Shown here: positions 1 through 12,099 of the stretch, one piece after another
How positions within the stretch are numbered: position 1 is the stretch's first letter
How the letters are laid out: each line of letters opens with the position of its first letter
Source of the DNA: Anniella stebbinsi
Taxonomy: Eukaryota; Chordata; Lepidosauria; Squamata; Anniellidae
Reading direction: 5' to 3'
DNA length: 64,000 nucleotides
Assembly: GCA_029215795.1 (NCBI GenBank)
Contig: JARDYH010000003.1
Location: 96,132,609 to 96,196,608, forward strand
Notes under the pieces: model-generated
Seen by the model: only the letters and a program-made list of their open reading frames with translations
The model's database searches: none
Told to the model about the DNA's origin: nothing
Made by a program: the position numbers and the translations under genes

Positions 1-57
1 GAACCAGGTTTCTCCACATTTAAATTGCCATGATCCAGCCAAACTCAAATACTTTTA

Positions 58-150
58 CAGTGCAATCCTATACCCACTTACCTGGTATTAAGCCCCATTG
101 AATGCAATAAAACTTACTTCTGAGTAGACTTGTATAGGATTGTGCTGTTA
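58..150. repeat. 90-bp palindromic repeat (family B)
   Basis: 'acagtgcaatcctatac' at the left pairs with 'gtataggattgtgctgt' at the right. The middle carries 'taagccccattgaatgcaa', the typical core of this short inverted repeat. A second, more decayed copy follows at about 185-265. Confidence 0.7.
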
Positions 151-184
151 AAGTCCTATGGGTTTGGTAGAGGCCATCGTAAGA

Positions 185-265
185 ATATTTACTCAAAATT
201 AAATCTCACTGAGTTCCATCGGGTTGACTAACAAGTAAGTGCCCATAGGATTGCAATCTTGCCTT
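185..265. repeat. 90-bp palindromic repeat (family B), decayed
   Basis: 'atttactcaaaattaaatct', 'cactgagttccatcgggttg' and 'cccataggattgcaatctt' follow the family order in reverse sense. Confidence 0.5.
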
Positions 266-1255
266 GCATTCCAGTTGAAATAAATGAGACTTAAAATGCT
301 TAATTTTGGCTGGATCATACCTAATATTATTAGAAACATTTGCATAATATTTACAGATTCATAATTATTACATTTGGATATAATAGCATCAAATTAATAC
401 AATTTAAAGATATTTTCAGATTTTTGTCATCATTAATTTATTTCAAGAGCTTTAATCATATTGTGCTCATCCTTTTTTTTCTTTTCTGTTTTGGTGGTGG
501 TGGTTTTTTTTCATGAAACATGCCTTGGTTTACTTTATAAAGCCTAATGAGAGCTTGTTCTAACAAGGAATAGGTGGAGCAGTTGCTACCAGCAGACACT
601 AAGTATTAAGCCCTTCTGGCCATTGAATTGGGTGGGCTGCTTTACACCCAAGAGACGAGGGTTTCTTTGATAAAGATAATTAGAGGCATGTCAAAAGATG
701 CATTTAGAGCCTTGTTTGAGAAAGTGTTGCTATATTCATCCTAGAGAATTAGAGAGAAGGTACTACTTTTCATAGGAATGTCTTCATAAAGCTGCAGTTC
801 TTTCAGAAGAAAGAAGCTGTCTAAACATGCATAGGATTGTACCTTAAATAGTGAGAATGGTGTGGTGGGGGCTTCCAGGTCCCATCCTCAAAAGGATCCA
901 GCTGTAGCCTAGGCTACATGTCTAGAAAACGACAAAAGACCACATTTAAAAAGAAAGCTATTAGTGCTGGACAAATAAATCAATAAGATAACTTGTAACA
1001 AAGATGTCAAAAATGCATAAAACTTACATAAAGATAATCATGAATCATTTTTCAAATAATGTACACTATTACTTAAGCATGTCAAGACTGAACCTAACAT
1101 TGACGGGCTGTATTTCAGCAGTCCAAATGACGTATTATGTAAATTGGATTGGTTTTCCAGAGCATCTCAGTTGAAAGTACTGATCACTTAATAAAATGGC
1201 AAACAATTTTGTCTGGAACCATAAGAAACAGGGACACTGTGTCTCTTTTCATTTA

Positions 1256-1475
1256 TTTTCTTTACAGAGGACAGTCCTCTAGTTGAAGGGCTGCCAGAGG
1301 ATTGTCTTCTGTTTTGAAGGTATCCTGTATTTGAATGGCTGGTCAGTTCAATTCAAGTTTAAAGAGAAAGACCCATCAGGAAGAAGAGTTGGGCCTTGAA
1401 GTTGCTCATCAACAGCACTTGGACAGCAGACTGAGCAAGGCACATAGGTCACCTGGTCATAGGTTTCCACACTAA
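1256..1475 (-). mobile_element. hAT-like repeat family C, partial copy
   Basis: Read on the minus strand, this matches the elements at 4567 and 44165: 'tgaccaggt' followed by 'cagtctgctgt', then 'tctttaaacttgaattga', and finally the hallmark 'gaggactgtcctctgtaaa'. The terminal TAGGGTGRCC is missing. Confidence 0.6.
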
Positions 1476-1484
1476 TTATTAATT

Positions 1485-1800
1485 CATTCATTCATTTGAC
1501 TTGTACCCTGCCTTTATACCAAAAATGGCACTCACAATCACTAATACAGCTTGATGATGATGAAGATGATGATAATAATACAAATACATTAAACACAATT
1601 AAAAACACAACATAGGCCCGATTGAATACAGCGGTCTTTGCAGAGAGGGAGAGTACCTTGCCTCCACTAGCAGGGAGTTCCACAGCTTGGGAGCAGCCAC
1701 TGAGAAGGCCCTCTTGCAACCAAATGCACTTCTGAAGGTGGCGGCCTCGAAAGAAGGGCCCCTCCAGAAGATCTTAAGCACGGGGCAGGCTCATATGGGA
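1485..1800 (-). mobile_element. LINE 3' end, L2/CR1-like, minus strand
   Basis: On the minus strand a decayed C-terminal RT-type motif is readable (FGCKRAFSVAAPKLWNSL), matching the 'F..xAPRLWN.LP' end of the L2-like LINEs at 3538 and 60090. A short 3' tail ends in (TGAA)-like repeats near 1485. It is a 5'-truncated fragment. Confidence 0.65.
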
Positions 1801-2639
1801 GAAGGCGGTATTCAAATTTGTTTTAAAATTTGGGACAAAGGCAAATGAAGGTTTAGTCCTCTCACATCGCCAATAGCATTAGTAAAATCTTATGATGCCC
1901 TGAAGAGGTGGTAACCAAGAAAGCTTGTTCATCAGTATAGGCCACCATACCACCATATTAATAGTAGTAGTGGTAATGTTGAGTTTAGTCATCTCGATTA
2001 TTGTGAACGGGTCTATCGTGATGGTTTTTCTTAAAGTGTTTCCTAATTGTGTGTCCTGACATTTTGGATTTACAAAGAGAATGTTAATGGCCCTTGATTG
2101 CTGGAGATATTTCTCCAGTCTTGAAATGTAATGTCCTCTAGTGAGTGAGAAGGAGCAGATAAACAGTGTGGAGCTAAGCTGTGGGTTGGCTCAAAGTGAA
2201 GTGCTTTGAGGTATGAAGTTGCTTTATTTTATTTTTAAAATTGTCTTGTATAAGCATTGTGGTGATTGTGGGTTCAGATTTTGATGGTTCATGTTATCAT
2301 TTACCGCTTATCTGTGTGGCAAGCTTAGGATGTGTTACCCATCATCCATCTACTTGGAGAGAGCTCGGTGTTCATACAAAAAGAGCCATTTTGTGAAAGA
2401 AACTAATCTTTCTCAAAGAGACAGCTTTTACCAGGTGCTGCAACTAATTGCCTGATATCACAACAGGCTCTCTAGGAAAAATAAGTTATAGCAGAGTAAC
2501 ACCAATTAACTGATAAAAACCAAGGTCACAATGACTATAGGAAGCTAGTTCCAGATGCTTCTGGGAACTTCTAGCTCGTTTGTAAACCTATCCAAAAATG
2601 TGATGAACCCTTTCTTCCAAAAATGACTTGTTAATTGCT

Positions 2640-2890
2640 ATTATGGAGAAAGGGGTGACAAATGACTCAAAAATAGCACCCCCTTCCCAATGATAATTTT
2701 CCCAGTGAAAATGACCGTCCCAAATTAATATTAGAGAGGGATAACTCTGTCGATTTCAGTGTTTCTCGTTATTCCCATCATAAGTTTGTTCCAGACTGTT
2801 GCTTTAATTGTTTGCATCATGATTACATTGGCTGCAAAATTCACACTGGACCCAATTAAAGTGAGGGATCTAATCTGTTGCTGGCATGGT
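2640..2890. other. Repeat-free block, possible conserved non-coding element
   Basis: It contains no recognised repeat and is AT-rich without simple repeats. Homeobox-type TTAATT/ATTA strings are spread across it (for example 'cccaattaaagtgaggga'). It lies about 18 kb upstream of the SEMA3E start. The call rests on texture only. Confidence 0.2.
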
Positions 2891-3537
2891 GGTGGTCCCC
2901 ACCCTCCACCCCTCAGTACAATTGCCTAGATGTTTCAAGTAGGATGCAAGCTCAAATGTGGCTAAGGTACTGAAACAGTTCTAATTGACAACTGTGATGG
3001 CTGAGACGAATTGCACCGCTACCTGATTGCCGCTTCAGTTCTGTGTCAGAAACAAGTCTGACCACAGTTCCAAATCATTTCAACAATTAGGTAACCGGGG
3101 GGGGGGGGGGGACTGATACTTGTGAAGAAGCTTACTAGAAAAAGCCACAGATTGCATGAGCTGTGCAAAACGAATGATACGCCAGCCATTATTGAAGGTG
3201 GAGAGTTAAGATGCCGGGAGGGATAAAAAGCCTTCCATACACTTCTGGTGGCTGTTCTGTGAGCAATTACAGAAGTTTTATTCCCCAAGGCTCTCAATTC
3301 ATCATTTTATTATGAATGGCATGCTAAATTCACACAAAGATGGAGAGGTGGGTTGTTGTTGTTGTTTTTAAAGTCAGTCTTAATTGCTTGAAGTGGGGCA
3401 AGAAGGTTCTGTGAAATGAATGGCTGCAGGGGGAAAGATTTCATTTTTTAAAAAGAGTCTCCCCCCAACCATGACACAAATATTTGTATTACGAACCTGG
3501 AAGTACAATCATGCTGACAAGCTGATAAATGTTGTCA

Positions 3538-4093
3538 GATTTTATTTATTTATTTATTTATTTAATTTTATTTCTAATCCGCCTCTCCGTCCAGATCGAG
3601 GCGGGGAAGAATAATAAATATAAATATAAAAAGCACAAAATAGATAAACCATTAAAACAGATAAAAACAAATACATTATTAAAAACATCTTAAAATTCAA
3701 CTGGATAGGCCTGCCAGAAGAGAGCAGTCTTCACGGCTCTCTTAAATTCAAGAAGACTGCTAATTTGTCGAATCTTCTCCGGCAGACCATTCCACAGTCT
3801 GGGAGCGGTAGAAGAGAAGGTCCTCTGGGTAACACTCGTCAGCCTAGTTCTGGCTGACTGGAGTAAATTCTTCCCAGAGGACCTGAGTGTGCGGGGCGGA
3901 TTATATGGGAGAAGACGATCCCGCAGGTAACCTGGACCCAAACCATGTAGGGCTTTAAAGATAATAACCAACACTTTATACTTTGCCCGGAAAGTAATTG
4001 GCAGCCAGTGGAGTGATTTTAAGATTGGTGTTATGTGGTCACCCCAGGTGTACCATTGACCAACCTGGCTGCCATATTTTGAACTAATTAACA
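3538..4093 (-). mobile_element. L2-like LINE, 3' fragment, minus strand
   Basis: The minus strand encodes the LINE C-terminus: HITPILKSLHWLPITFRAKY, FKALHGLGPGYLRDRLLPY, PPRTLRSS and FSSTAPRLWNGLPEKIR. The stop is near 3690, followed by a 3' UTR with 'cctcgatctggacggagag' and a (AAAT)n tail at 3538-3565. The tail is the same type as in the long LINE at 58741. LINE similarity stops near 4093, so the open frame that runs on to 4235 picks up unrelated flank at its start. Confidence 0.8.
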
Positions 4094-4566
4094 GGGGACA
4101 TTTTTTTCTGAGGAACTTCAGCAGAAGCCTTTTGATCAGGCCAAACACTGGGCCCACTGCACACCCTCCAGCCCTAGGGGTAGCATCCTTTTCCTGGAGC
4201 TGAAGCCCCTGGGACCTATCCAAGGAAAGAAGCAAGCAGAAAGAGCAGCAGAAACTGCCTTTTCATCAGGCTAAGGGGGCCAAACCATCCATGCTGGCAA
4301 TGTCTTTCCTCGTCTGGATCCCCCACCAGGTAGCTTTCACCACTGAGGGAAAGGGGGTCTTTACTCTGAGTAGTGTGGGCACTTATAAATCACCCCCCCT
4401 CAAAGAAGACAAAAGGGAATGGTGATTTGCATAAATGTTACATGCTATTTTTTATGTACAGCACTGAGCAGGGGATTGGACCCAATCGCTTTATAGGTCC
4501 CCTCTAATTCTAATTTTCTATGGTTCTACAGATGGAAATTTAGATATTATTATTATTATTATTATT

Positions 4567-4822
4567 ATTATTGTAATACAATACAACTCACCATAGCGTG
4601 GAAGGCTGTGACCAGGTAACCTGTGTGCCTGCCTGTTCAGTCTGCTGTTAAAGTGCTAACTGTTGAAGGACAACAGTTCCGGTGGGCAGCCCTTCAAACA
4701 GAGAACACCATCTGTAAAACAGTACACCTCCAACAGAGACCACCTGACTGTAAAAAAGGAACATACTGTCGTAGCTCTTCAAATAGAGGACTCTCCTCTG
4801 TAAAAGAGAACACCTGACTACC
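4567..4822 (+). mobile_element. hAT-like repeat family C, partial copy
   Basis: The order is 'actcaccatagcgtggaag', 'cctgcctgttcagtctgctg', two runs of 'cttcaaa.agagga', and 'gagaacacctgactacctt'. This is the 3' part of the family seen in full at 44165-44540. Its left edge abuts an (ATT)n tract. Confidence 0.6.
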
Positions 4823-5564
4823 TTAATTCTGAGAAGCTTCCAAAATCCATCAAGAGAGAGCTACTGTGGAAGCTTTCAGTTTATAACAATGGTTTTGATG
4901 GAAAAAATAAGCGAGGAAAGAAAAAGGCCTAATCATTTTTTGAAATTCTTAAGTCCTTTGCTTCCATAATGTGTGAATACAATTCCGTTTTTTTTAATCT
5001 CCAAAATACTGGAAAAGCACCCTACAACAAAGAGTTGGAGCACATTACAGAATACTCTGCTTCCTCTTGAATTAATATGAAAAGGCATGAATAATTTGTC
5101 CAGCCAAATTCATTTCACGATAGCAATAGATTACCATCTAGTGAATAGCTCTCCTATTATAAGCTTATCATGGCAGTTGTTATGGGAGTTATGCCGAGTA
5201 ATACATTTATGCAGTGAAGTGAAACCATTTATTGACACATAAATCAGGGTATCCCCCGGGCAGCAATATTTTGTCCATCTTTCTGTTTTTATCTACTCTT
5301 ACCTCTCTATTTTAGTGAACGGCCATATGTTTTGTGTTAGGGGAAGCCAACCAAGTCATAGCAAAGTGTAGTCTGTGCTTTTCGTTTTTTAGTCATGCCC
5401 TCCTTTGATGTTTGGAGGGGAAAGACTACTTCAGTACAAACACAAGCCATGAGTCACAAAACTGCCTACAGAATAATGAGGCAACAAAAGAAATGTGGTT
5501 TTCCCAAAATAATAATAAAACAGTGACACCTGTTACTATATTGGGAAAACTCTGGTCTCTGACA

Positions 5565-5567
<3 letters not shown>

Positions 5568-5607
<40 letters not shown>
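5568..5607. repeat. (AG)n microsatellite
   Basis: About 20 perfect AG units. An open frame running through it is an artefact of the repeat. Confidence 0.95.
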
Positions 5608-5611
<4 letters not shown>

Positions 5612-5847
5612 CCAGCTGCAGTGCAGAATGGGGTCTGCCTGTTACAGCTTTTTCAAGCTAACAAGGACCTGCCCTTGAGGGATGTATTCTTCTCCATTGC
5701 AGCTCTATGACTGTAGATGTTCTACCAGACAATTCATCCTTAGCTGCACAGCCATTTCAAATACAGGATCTGTTTTTGGAAGATTGTGGCTAGGACTCTT
5801 GCACCCCCTGTCTCTTATTGTGTCTCTGCTCATTCCTCCATTTTGAG

Positions 5848-6167
5848 TAGGCTGACCATATGAAAAGGAGGACAGGGCTCATGTAACTTTAACAGTTGTA
5901 GAGGAAAAGGAGTTTCAGCTGGCATCATTTGTATGCAATTAGTTCCTGGTGAAATTCCCTTTTCATCACAACAGTTAAAGTTGCAGGCACTATACTAGAG
6001 TGACCATATACAAAAGAAGGTAGGGCCCCTGCAACTTTAACTGTTGTGATGAAGAGGGAATTTCACCAGGAACTAATTGCATACAAATGACACTGGCTGA
6101 AATCCCCTTTTCTCTACAACTGTTAAAGTTACATGAGCCCTGTCCTCCTTTTCATATGGTCAGCCTA
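5848..6167 (+). mobile_element. 320-bp inverted-dimer hAT-like MITE, copy 1
   Basis: The element begins TAGGCTGACCATATG and ends with its complement CATATGGTCAGCCTA. It is flanked by the exact 8-bp duplication ATTTTGAG (5840-5847 and 6168-6175), which is typical of hAT transposition. The two arms are near-perfect reverse complements, with a short asymmetric loop around 5978-6030. A second TIR-like start, TAGAGTGACCATATAC, lies inside at about 5996. The right part from 5996 to 6167 therefore looks like a complete 172-bp monomer. There is no coding capacity. Confidence 0.9.
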
Positions 6168-6609
6168 ATTTTGAGGAATTTAAAATACACAGTGCAAGTA
6201 AAGGCCAAAGATATTATGCAATTGACAGGAAACAATGGCTCATGGTAGCTGTGGCAGGGACGGGACTCAGGTTCTACACGATCTTACATGCACATCTCAA
6301 TGTGCAACTTTTAAGTTGCTCGGGCCGTGCGGGTGGGGATGACGACACACCAGTCACTTTGCAAAGGCTGAAGTAGATTACAAATGCCCTCAACTTTTAT
6401 TGGTTACAGCTCACAGAAGTTGCTGTGGCTTAGGGAAAAGATCCACTCATGGAGCAGCATGATTGCTGACCAATACTACTATCCCTGTCCACGTGTGGGG
6501 ATAATAATGGTAGAAATTGCAGGCCTCCTAAACAGGGCTGGCACTTTTGAGTGCCTCTGACTGAAGCTTGTCAAGCTCAATCCCACCAAAACGCCCAATT
6601 TGTCAAACC

Positions 6610-6928
6610 TAGGCTGATCATCTGAAAAGGAGGACAAGGCTCATATAACTTTAACAGTTGTAGAGAAAAGGGAATTTCAGCAGGTGTCATTTGTATGCAA
6701 TTAGTTCCTGGTGAAATTCCCTCTTCATCACAACTGTTAAAGGTGCAGGCACTAGACTAGAGTGACCATATACAAAAGAAGGCAGGGCTCTGCAACTTTA
6801 ACTGTTGTGATGAAGAGGGAATATCACCAGGAACTAATTGCATACAAATGACACTGATTGAAATTCCCTTTTCTCTACAACTGTTAAAGTTATATGAGCC
6901 CTGTCCTCCTTTTCAGATGGTCAGCCTA
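6610..6928 (+). mobile_element. 320-bp inverted-dimer hAT-like MITE, copy 2
   Basis: Same structure and loop orientation as the copy at 5848. The TIR has drifted to TAGGCTGATCATCTG on the left and CAGATGGTCAGCCTA on the right. The exact target duplication is GTCAAACC (6602-6609 and 6929-6936). It lies only 442 bp from copy 1, but the different target duplications show that these were separate insertions. Confidence 0.9.
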
Positions 6929-6929
6929 G

Positions 6930-8250
6930 TCAAACCGCACATTAAAGCGCTAGAGAGCAGAACTTTGGCACTGCAATATGTCAGTGGTGGAACCGGAAAT
7001 AGATGCCAGTCTCTTTCTATCCAATTGCACTGTTGACAAACCTGTAATTATTTCCACAAGATTTATGACTATTTGTTTTCTTGCCAGCCCAACAAACAGA
7101 TCTCTGTCTCTTTATTTAAGTATTACAGAATTTTGGCAATGGTATTAAATTTTGATCCTTTAGTTCTGTCTCTGATAATCGCTGATCCACCCCCCCCCCC
7201 CTTCCCCCTTCTTTTACTGGATTTCTGTGACGTGATTGGTGGGGCATAACTATTTTTGAAGATAGGGAGTGGAACAATGCTCATCCATTTCTGCTAATGA
7301 TGTGAGTTTTCTCAGTGGGGCGCCAACCAATTCCCTGAAGACCGAAGTGTTCAGATGTCTAGCAGCTGAAACAGGAGGTACTGCTCCTACTGCATCTTCA
7401 CAAGGTCATAATTTAAAGGATTACTCACATGCTGTTTGATGTCTTGTCATATATCCTCTTGCTAGCAGATGAAATGGTTGGATCACCACTAAAGTAAGTC
7501 TATTCAACCACTCATTTTGTAAAAGTAGTAGTTAAGAGTCTGCCCAAGTAAATATACATCCAGCCAGCTGATGTCAAGTGTAAAATGGAACAGTAATAAC
7601 AATGATCAGCAGAAATGTTTCTGGTAGAATGATCACCCAAGAGAGGTTCTTGCTCTCAAGTGAGGCAGAAAAAGAACCAGTGAGTTGACTTTCAGAAGAT
7701 GTTCTGTCTGGAAGAAAATATTCACTGTGGGATTGTTGTGACAAGGTCTTTTTTTAAAATCCAGCCATAATGAATGGGAAATATAGAGTCATATCTCCTA
7801 AAATTTACCTGCGGAATCCCAACTTCTATGGGGTAAACATTAGGGACAAACCGTTGATTTGAAGGAAATGGTTGATCTTTATTGACTCATGGAATTATAG
7901 CCTTACTTGGTTATGTCAGGACAGAAATCTTGTTTGACAGTAAGCCTCTGAGCCCAATAGTATAACAGAAAGACACCATCAGTCTGTGACCAATGGTTAA
8001 AACTCAGGTAACTTTATTCACAGTCACAATGTCATAGAGCTCTGAGTACAGTTTTGTCATTTCTCTTGACAGTCTCAGAGTTTCTGTCAAACTCCTGAAT
8101 AAAATAATTTTTGAACCCTAATAGCTGTGGAACCAGTTGAAATATGCTCCTCAAGGTAATGTGGAGCATATTTCTCTGCTTCAACATAATTCAAACTGGT
8201 AAAGAATGTGTCCACAAATGTTCAGTTATGATCCAGCAGAATTTTTCACT
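6930..8250. other. Unassigned 5' flank
   Basis: Apart from a C/T-rich tract at about 7188-7212, I see no gene, fold-back repeat or LINE motif here. Confidence 0.5.
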
Positions 8251-8254
8251 GATT

Positions 8255-8345
8255 TACTTATTTATTTATTTATTTATTTTCTATACCTCCTAATATCTGA
8301 AGCTCTCTGGGCAGTTTACAACATATCTCAATGGCTAAATTGAGG
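8255..8345 (-). mobile_element. LINE 3' tail, minus strand
   Basis: (TTTA)n at 8258-8281 is followed by 'gaagctctctgggcagttta', the complement of the common LINE end 'cgcccagagagcttcggct'. Only the tail is left. Confidence 0.65.
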
Positions 8346-9221
8346 ATACAGCAATATTTGTGGTGATAGACTGAACATTAGAGTTTTAACAGAAAAATGT
8401 AAAAGTAGAACTAGTTTTCAGGCATCTCGAATGAAACTTGAGATGGCATTTTCAAACTTATAACTAATTTGTTATTTATAATCACTTTCCAATTCATCTT
8501 CAATAAAATAATCATGTTAAAAATGGCTTTGGGGTTCAGTGATAAAACTAATCAGGCATATCTAACATCTTATTTGTTGGGATAATTTTCATGTCAGTCT
8601 GAGGTTCAAAGGGAGTAATCACCAAAACTAGAATAGTGAAAAAGGTATACGTAAAACAAATAATCAGGATATTGATTTTTTAATTACAGTTCTATTAAAA
8701 TTACCCCCTATATTGGCAGAAAAGGGAAGATGTTGTATAGATCCTCCTTTCTCTGCCAATATATTGGTTCTCAGCCCTAAAGGAGGGATTCCTTGATGCA
8801 GCCTATGCTATAGTTGACAGGTATGCAAGAATCCAAGACACATCACTATTGTTCAGAAAGCAAAGGATTGGGCAGTTCTCTGGGTAGGCAATATTAAGTT
8901 ATCTCATATTTTATGTATGAGCTGAAAGTCTTTATAGATATTTTTTAGTATAACAGTTTTTGAGTGCTTTCAATTTTAATACAGAAAAAAGCACCTCTGC
9001 CCCAATTATCAAAAGTTTGGGAAGCACTGAACTTGGATCAAATCTTGTAAGCTACAGCTGGTAGGAAATGTGTCTGCTTGCATCTTGAATGAGACGGGCA
9101 GGATTCAAAAGCATATTTACTTATTTAGAATATATGTCCTTCAACAAACTATCAGGGAGGCTTACAGTTTATCTCTATCTGCTGCAATTGTTTGGCAGTT
9201 GCTTTCCAAATCCAAGGCATA

Positions 9222-9747
9222 GACTGGGTTCAGGTAACGAGTTAACCAATAGTGATTTAAATAGTCGATGGTTGGTTATTTAACCCACCGTGGGTTGTTG
9301 TGTTTTGTGGTGGGAGTTTTTTTAACCAACGGTTGGTTATTTGGCCAAAATAACCAACAAAAATAGCCAACGCTGTGCAGAGTTAGCTATTTGAACCACA
9401 TTGGTTATCATGTGGAGGGCACTCTTGGTTATTTTCTCAGCCGCCATTGGTTATTTCGTCAGCCGCAGAGTCACAAGGCAAGAGTGGCTAAAGCGGAAGC
9501 TGCCACTGTAGTCTGGCCAGCAGGATAGATTTTTGGCAGCAATGGCTGATGGAATACTAGCAGGAGAACTGAAGGGGGGAGAGAAGGCAGGGGATGAGTG
9601 AATCAACTCAGCGTGGACTAACAGTCAACACTGATCCTAATCCACACCACAATTATTATCATGCTGTCTGGGGAGTGCCCGCTAGATAAACAACTGTCGA
9701 GTTGATTATTACTCCACCATTGACTATCGTGTTGTCTGAACTCAGCC
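9222..9747. mobile_element. 526-bp Harbinger-like MITE with TTGGTTA repeats
   Basis: The ends GACTGGGTTCAGGTAACG and TTGTCTGAACTCAGCC resemble those of the element at 17622. The 3-bp duplication ATA flanks it (9219-9221 and 9748-9750). The left part repeats GGTTGGTTATTT and AACCAAC strings. No transposase is encoded. Confidence 0.75.
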
Positions 9748-9750
9748 ATA

Positions 9751-11350
9751 GTGTTCATAGGGATTGCCATGGTTCGAAATGTGCATTCCCAACCATGGTC
9801 TCTGGCTACACGTGTGTGGTTGCATGTTACTATATATTGGGGGAGACAATTTAGTAATAATTAGTCTGAAACCTCTCTCTCTAAATGCTCAGATTTTGTT
9901 TTGATTTTTAGCTCTCTGAGTGCTTGAATATCCATAAAAAGTCCACTACAGGGCTTTAGATATTCTTGATTTCCCAACAACCTCTGTGCAAATTGGGTTC
10001 TTCTATTTTTCCTTCTGAAAAACAAACAAACATCATACCTGTGCAAACTTCTGCACATATTATAGCAGCAGGATGGCATGAGCATGTTGATTAGTTTTAC
10101 TAGGTGTGCTTTCGAATGCACATCCCTGTCCACATCTCATTGAAAGTATTTCAGTGCTGACAGAAATCTACACTTGGATTCACATTCTGTTGTGAATTCA
10201 GCATCCGTTTTCCTACTCTGCTTAGTTTGTGCAAGTGCTTATGCGTTCAGCCACTTGTGCAAGAGTTTATGCATTCCCTTCCCCCACCCCAAAAGTAAAT
10301 TAGAATTAAATATACAAGTGTTTGAGGACAATTATCCATACCCAGCAGAATAACAATATCCATGTTGGAAAAGGAACCAGATGGATTATCATAGGCAGCT
10401 TCTTTATCAAAAAGAGATATGGGGTAAAATGGAAAGCTGCAACTCAAATATGACCCTAGCAACTGGGACTGACTGGAAGCTGAAGATCTATTAAAACTGC
10501 TAGACAGAAAACTAGAGAGCGTCCAAAAACATTCACCTGTAAAAAAAAAAAACTCTTTGCATTGCAGGGAAAAATCTGGGCAACAACAACAAAGAACTCC
10601 GGAAGTTCATGGTTCAGCAACCTATGTCAACTAGATTTAGAAAGGGACTGCTTGACGTACTTCGGATGTTGCACTTAAAAACTGACACAGAGAATTCCAC
10701 AAAGCCATGAGATGGAAGCCGAATGGCTGTGGAAATGTAGATGCCCGAGGGGGACCCTTAACATCAACAGTACTTACTGGGAAGACTTGACTCATTTGCC
10801 CCACCACCACTAGAGCAAATGGAAGAAACAGTGCATGACGTGATGAAAATAAATAAATAAAAACCCAAGTTTCTAAGCGACGTGGTAAACTTGTCAAGTT
10901 CTAGACAGGGAGCTGGGAAGAGACAGTCCTGGAATACAGAAGTGAAATACAGACATGTAGCAGGCTGGTTGTCATGCAGTCATTCATTTTTAATTTTTTA
11001 TGGGTTGGGCAACTCTTTCCCACCACTGCTGCTTCTCAAAGACTGATAGTATTTGTTTGTGCATTGAACCCGCCCTGCAATATAGTATTTATTGCTGCAA
11101 CTGCTAGCTGCTTTAGTGCCTGATTGTGTAAACATTCCTGACAAGACAATTGATAATGTACCAGTGTACCTTAGAACTACTGTAAACAGAATAATAAATA
11201 ATTGACTGTTCATATGGTTGGTTACTAAGTATGAAGAGGTACCACAACAGAAATTATGGATTATTCTTGCCATTTATTTATTTTTCCATGTTCACGTTGT
11301 GCATTTTTTGGGTTTACAAACTTTTCTCAAAATTCTAATTACAGTTTAAG
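9751..11350. other. Unassigned 5' flank
   Basis: No coding or repeat signature was recognised except a short (AAAT)n tail at 10848-10862. The sequence before that tail may be a decayed LINE end, but no motif is readable. Confidence 0.45.
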
Positions 11351-11364
11351 TTATATTTCTTATT

Positions 11365-11960
11365 AGGGATGTGTATCGTATTGTTAAAATGTACAATAAC
11401 AATGCAATAAGGTCATTATCGTGCATGTACTTAACGATGACGATACGATAGAAAAACCTACAATAATCATCAGAGACGATAATTTTCGGGCGATTTTATC
11501 GTTTTATCGGACTGCCATATAAATATACCTATAACATATATACACATATGTGCCAAATTTGAGATTGATCCCTCCAACCCTCGATTTTATATGAATTTAT
11601 TAAAGATTGTTTCAGTTCTGACAGATCAGAATGACAGCTCGCCATGTGCATTCATTCAGACCTGTCAGAACGGAAATGATCTTTTAAAAATTCATATAAA
11701 ATCGAGGGTTGGAGGGATCAATCTCAAATTTCATACACATACACATAAGCACCGTGACCAAGTTTCAAGCCTCTAACTTTGAAAATACAAAAGTTATAAG
11801 CATTTTTTCTTTAAAAACAGGGCTGCAAAAAGTATCATTTTTTCACAATAATTATCGTGAAGTCGATATGGTTCACCTACGATATGAATGAAGACAATAT
11901 TTTTTTGGGTCCGAAATGACAATAACGATAAACGATGATATTTTTTGACATGCACACCCC
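11365..11960. mobile_element. 596-bp fold-back DNA transposon
   Basis: The ends are AGGGATGTGTATCG and ATGCACACCCC, roughly inverted. They are flanked by TTCTTATT (11357-11364) and TTCTTCTT (11961-11968), a 7-of-8 match that suggests an 8-bp duplication. Inside, about 11535-11600 and 11680-11735 form long inverted arms (for example CCTCGATTTTATATGAAT against its complement). The element also contains many CGAT/ATCG strings. No coding frame is supported. Confidence 0.65.
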
Positions 11961-12099
11961 TTCTTCTTATATTCTTTTAATGATCTGAGCTTTAAAACTG
12001 TGCTGTCTGCTGCTTTCAATTGCTAGTTTGCACTGCCATTTGTTTGTTTGTTAATAGAATTAATAAATGATCCTTCATTGTCATTACCAGGATAGGTCA

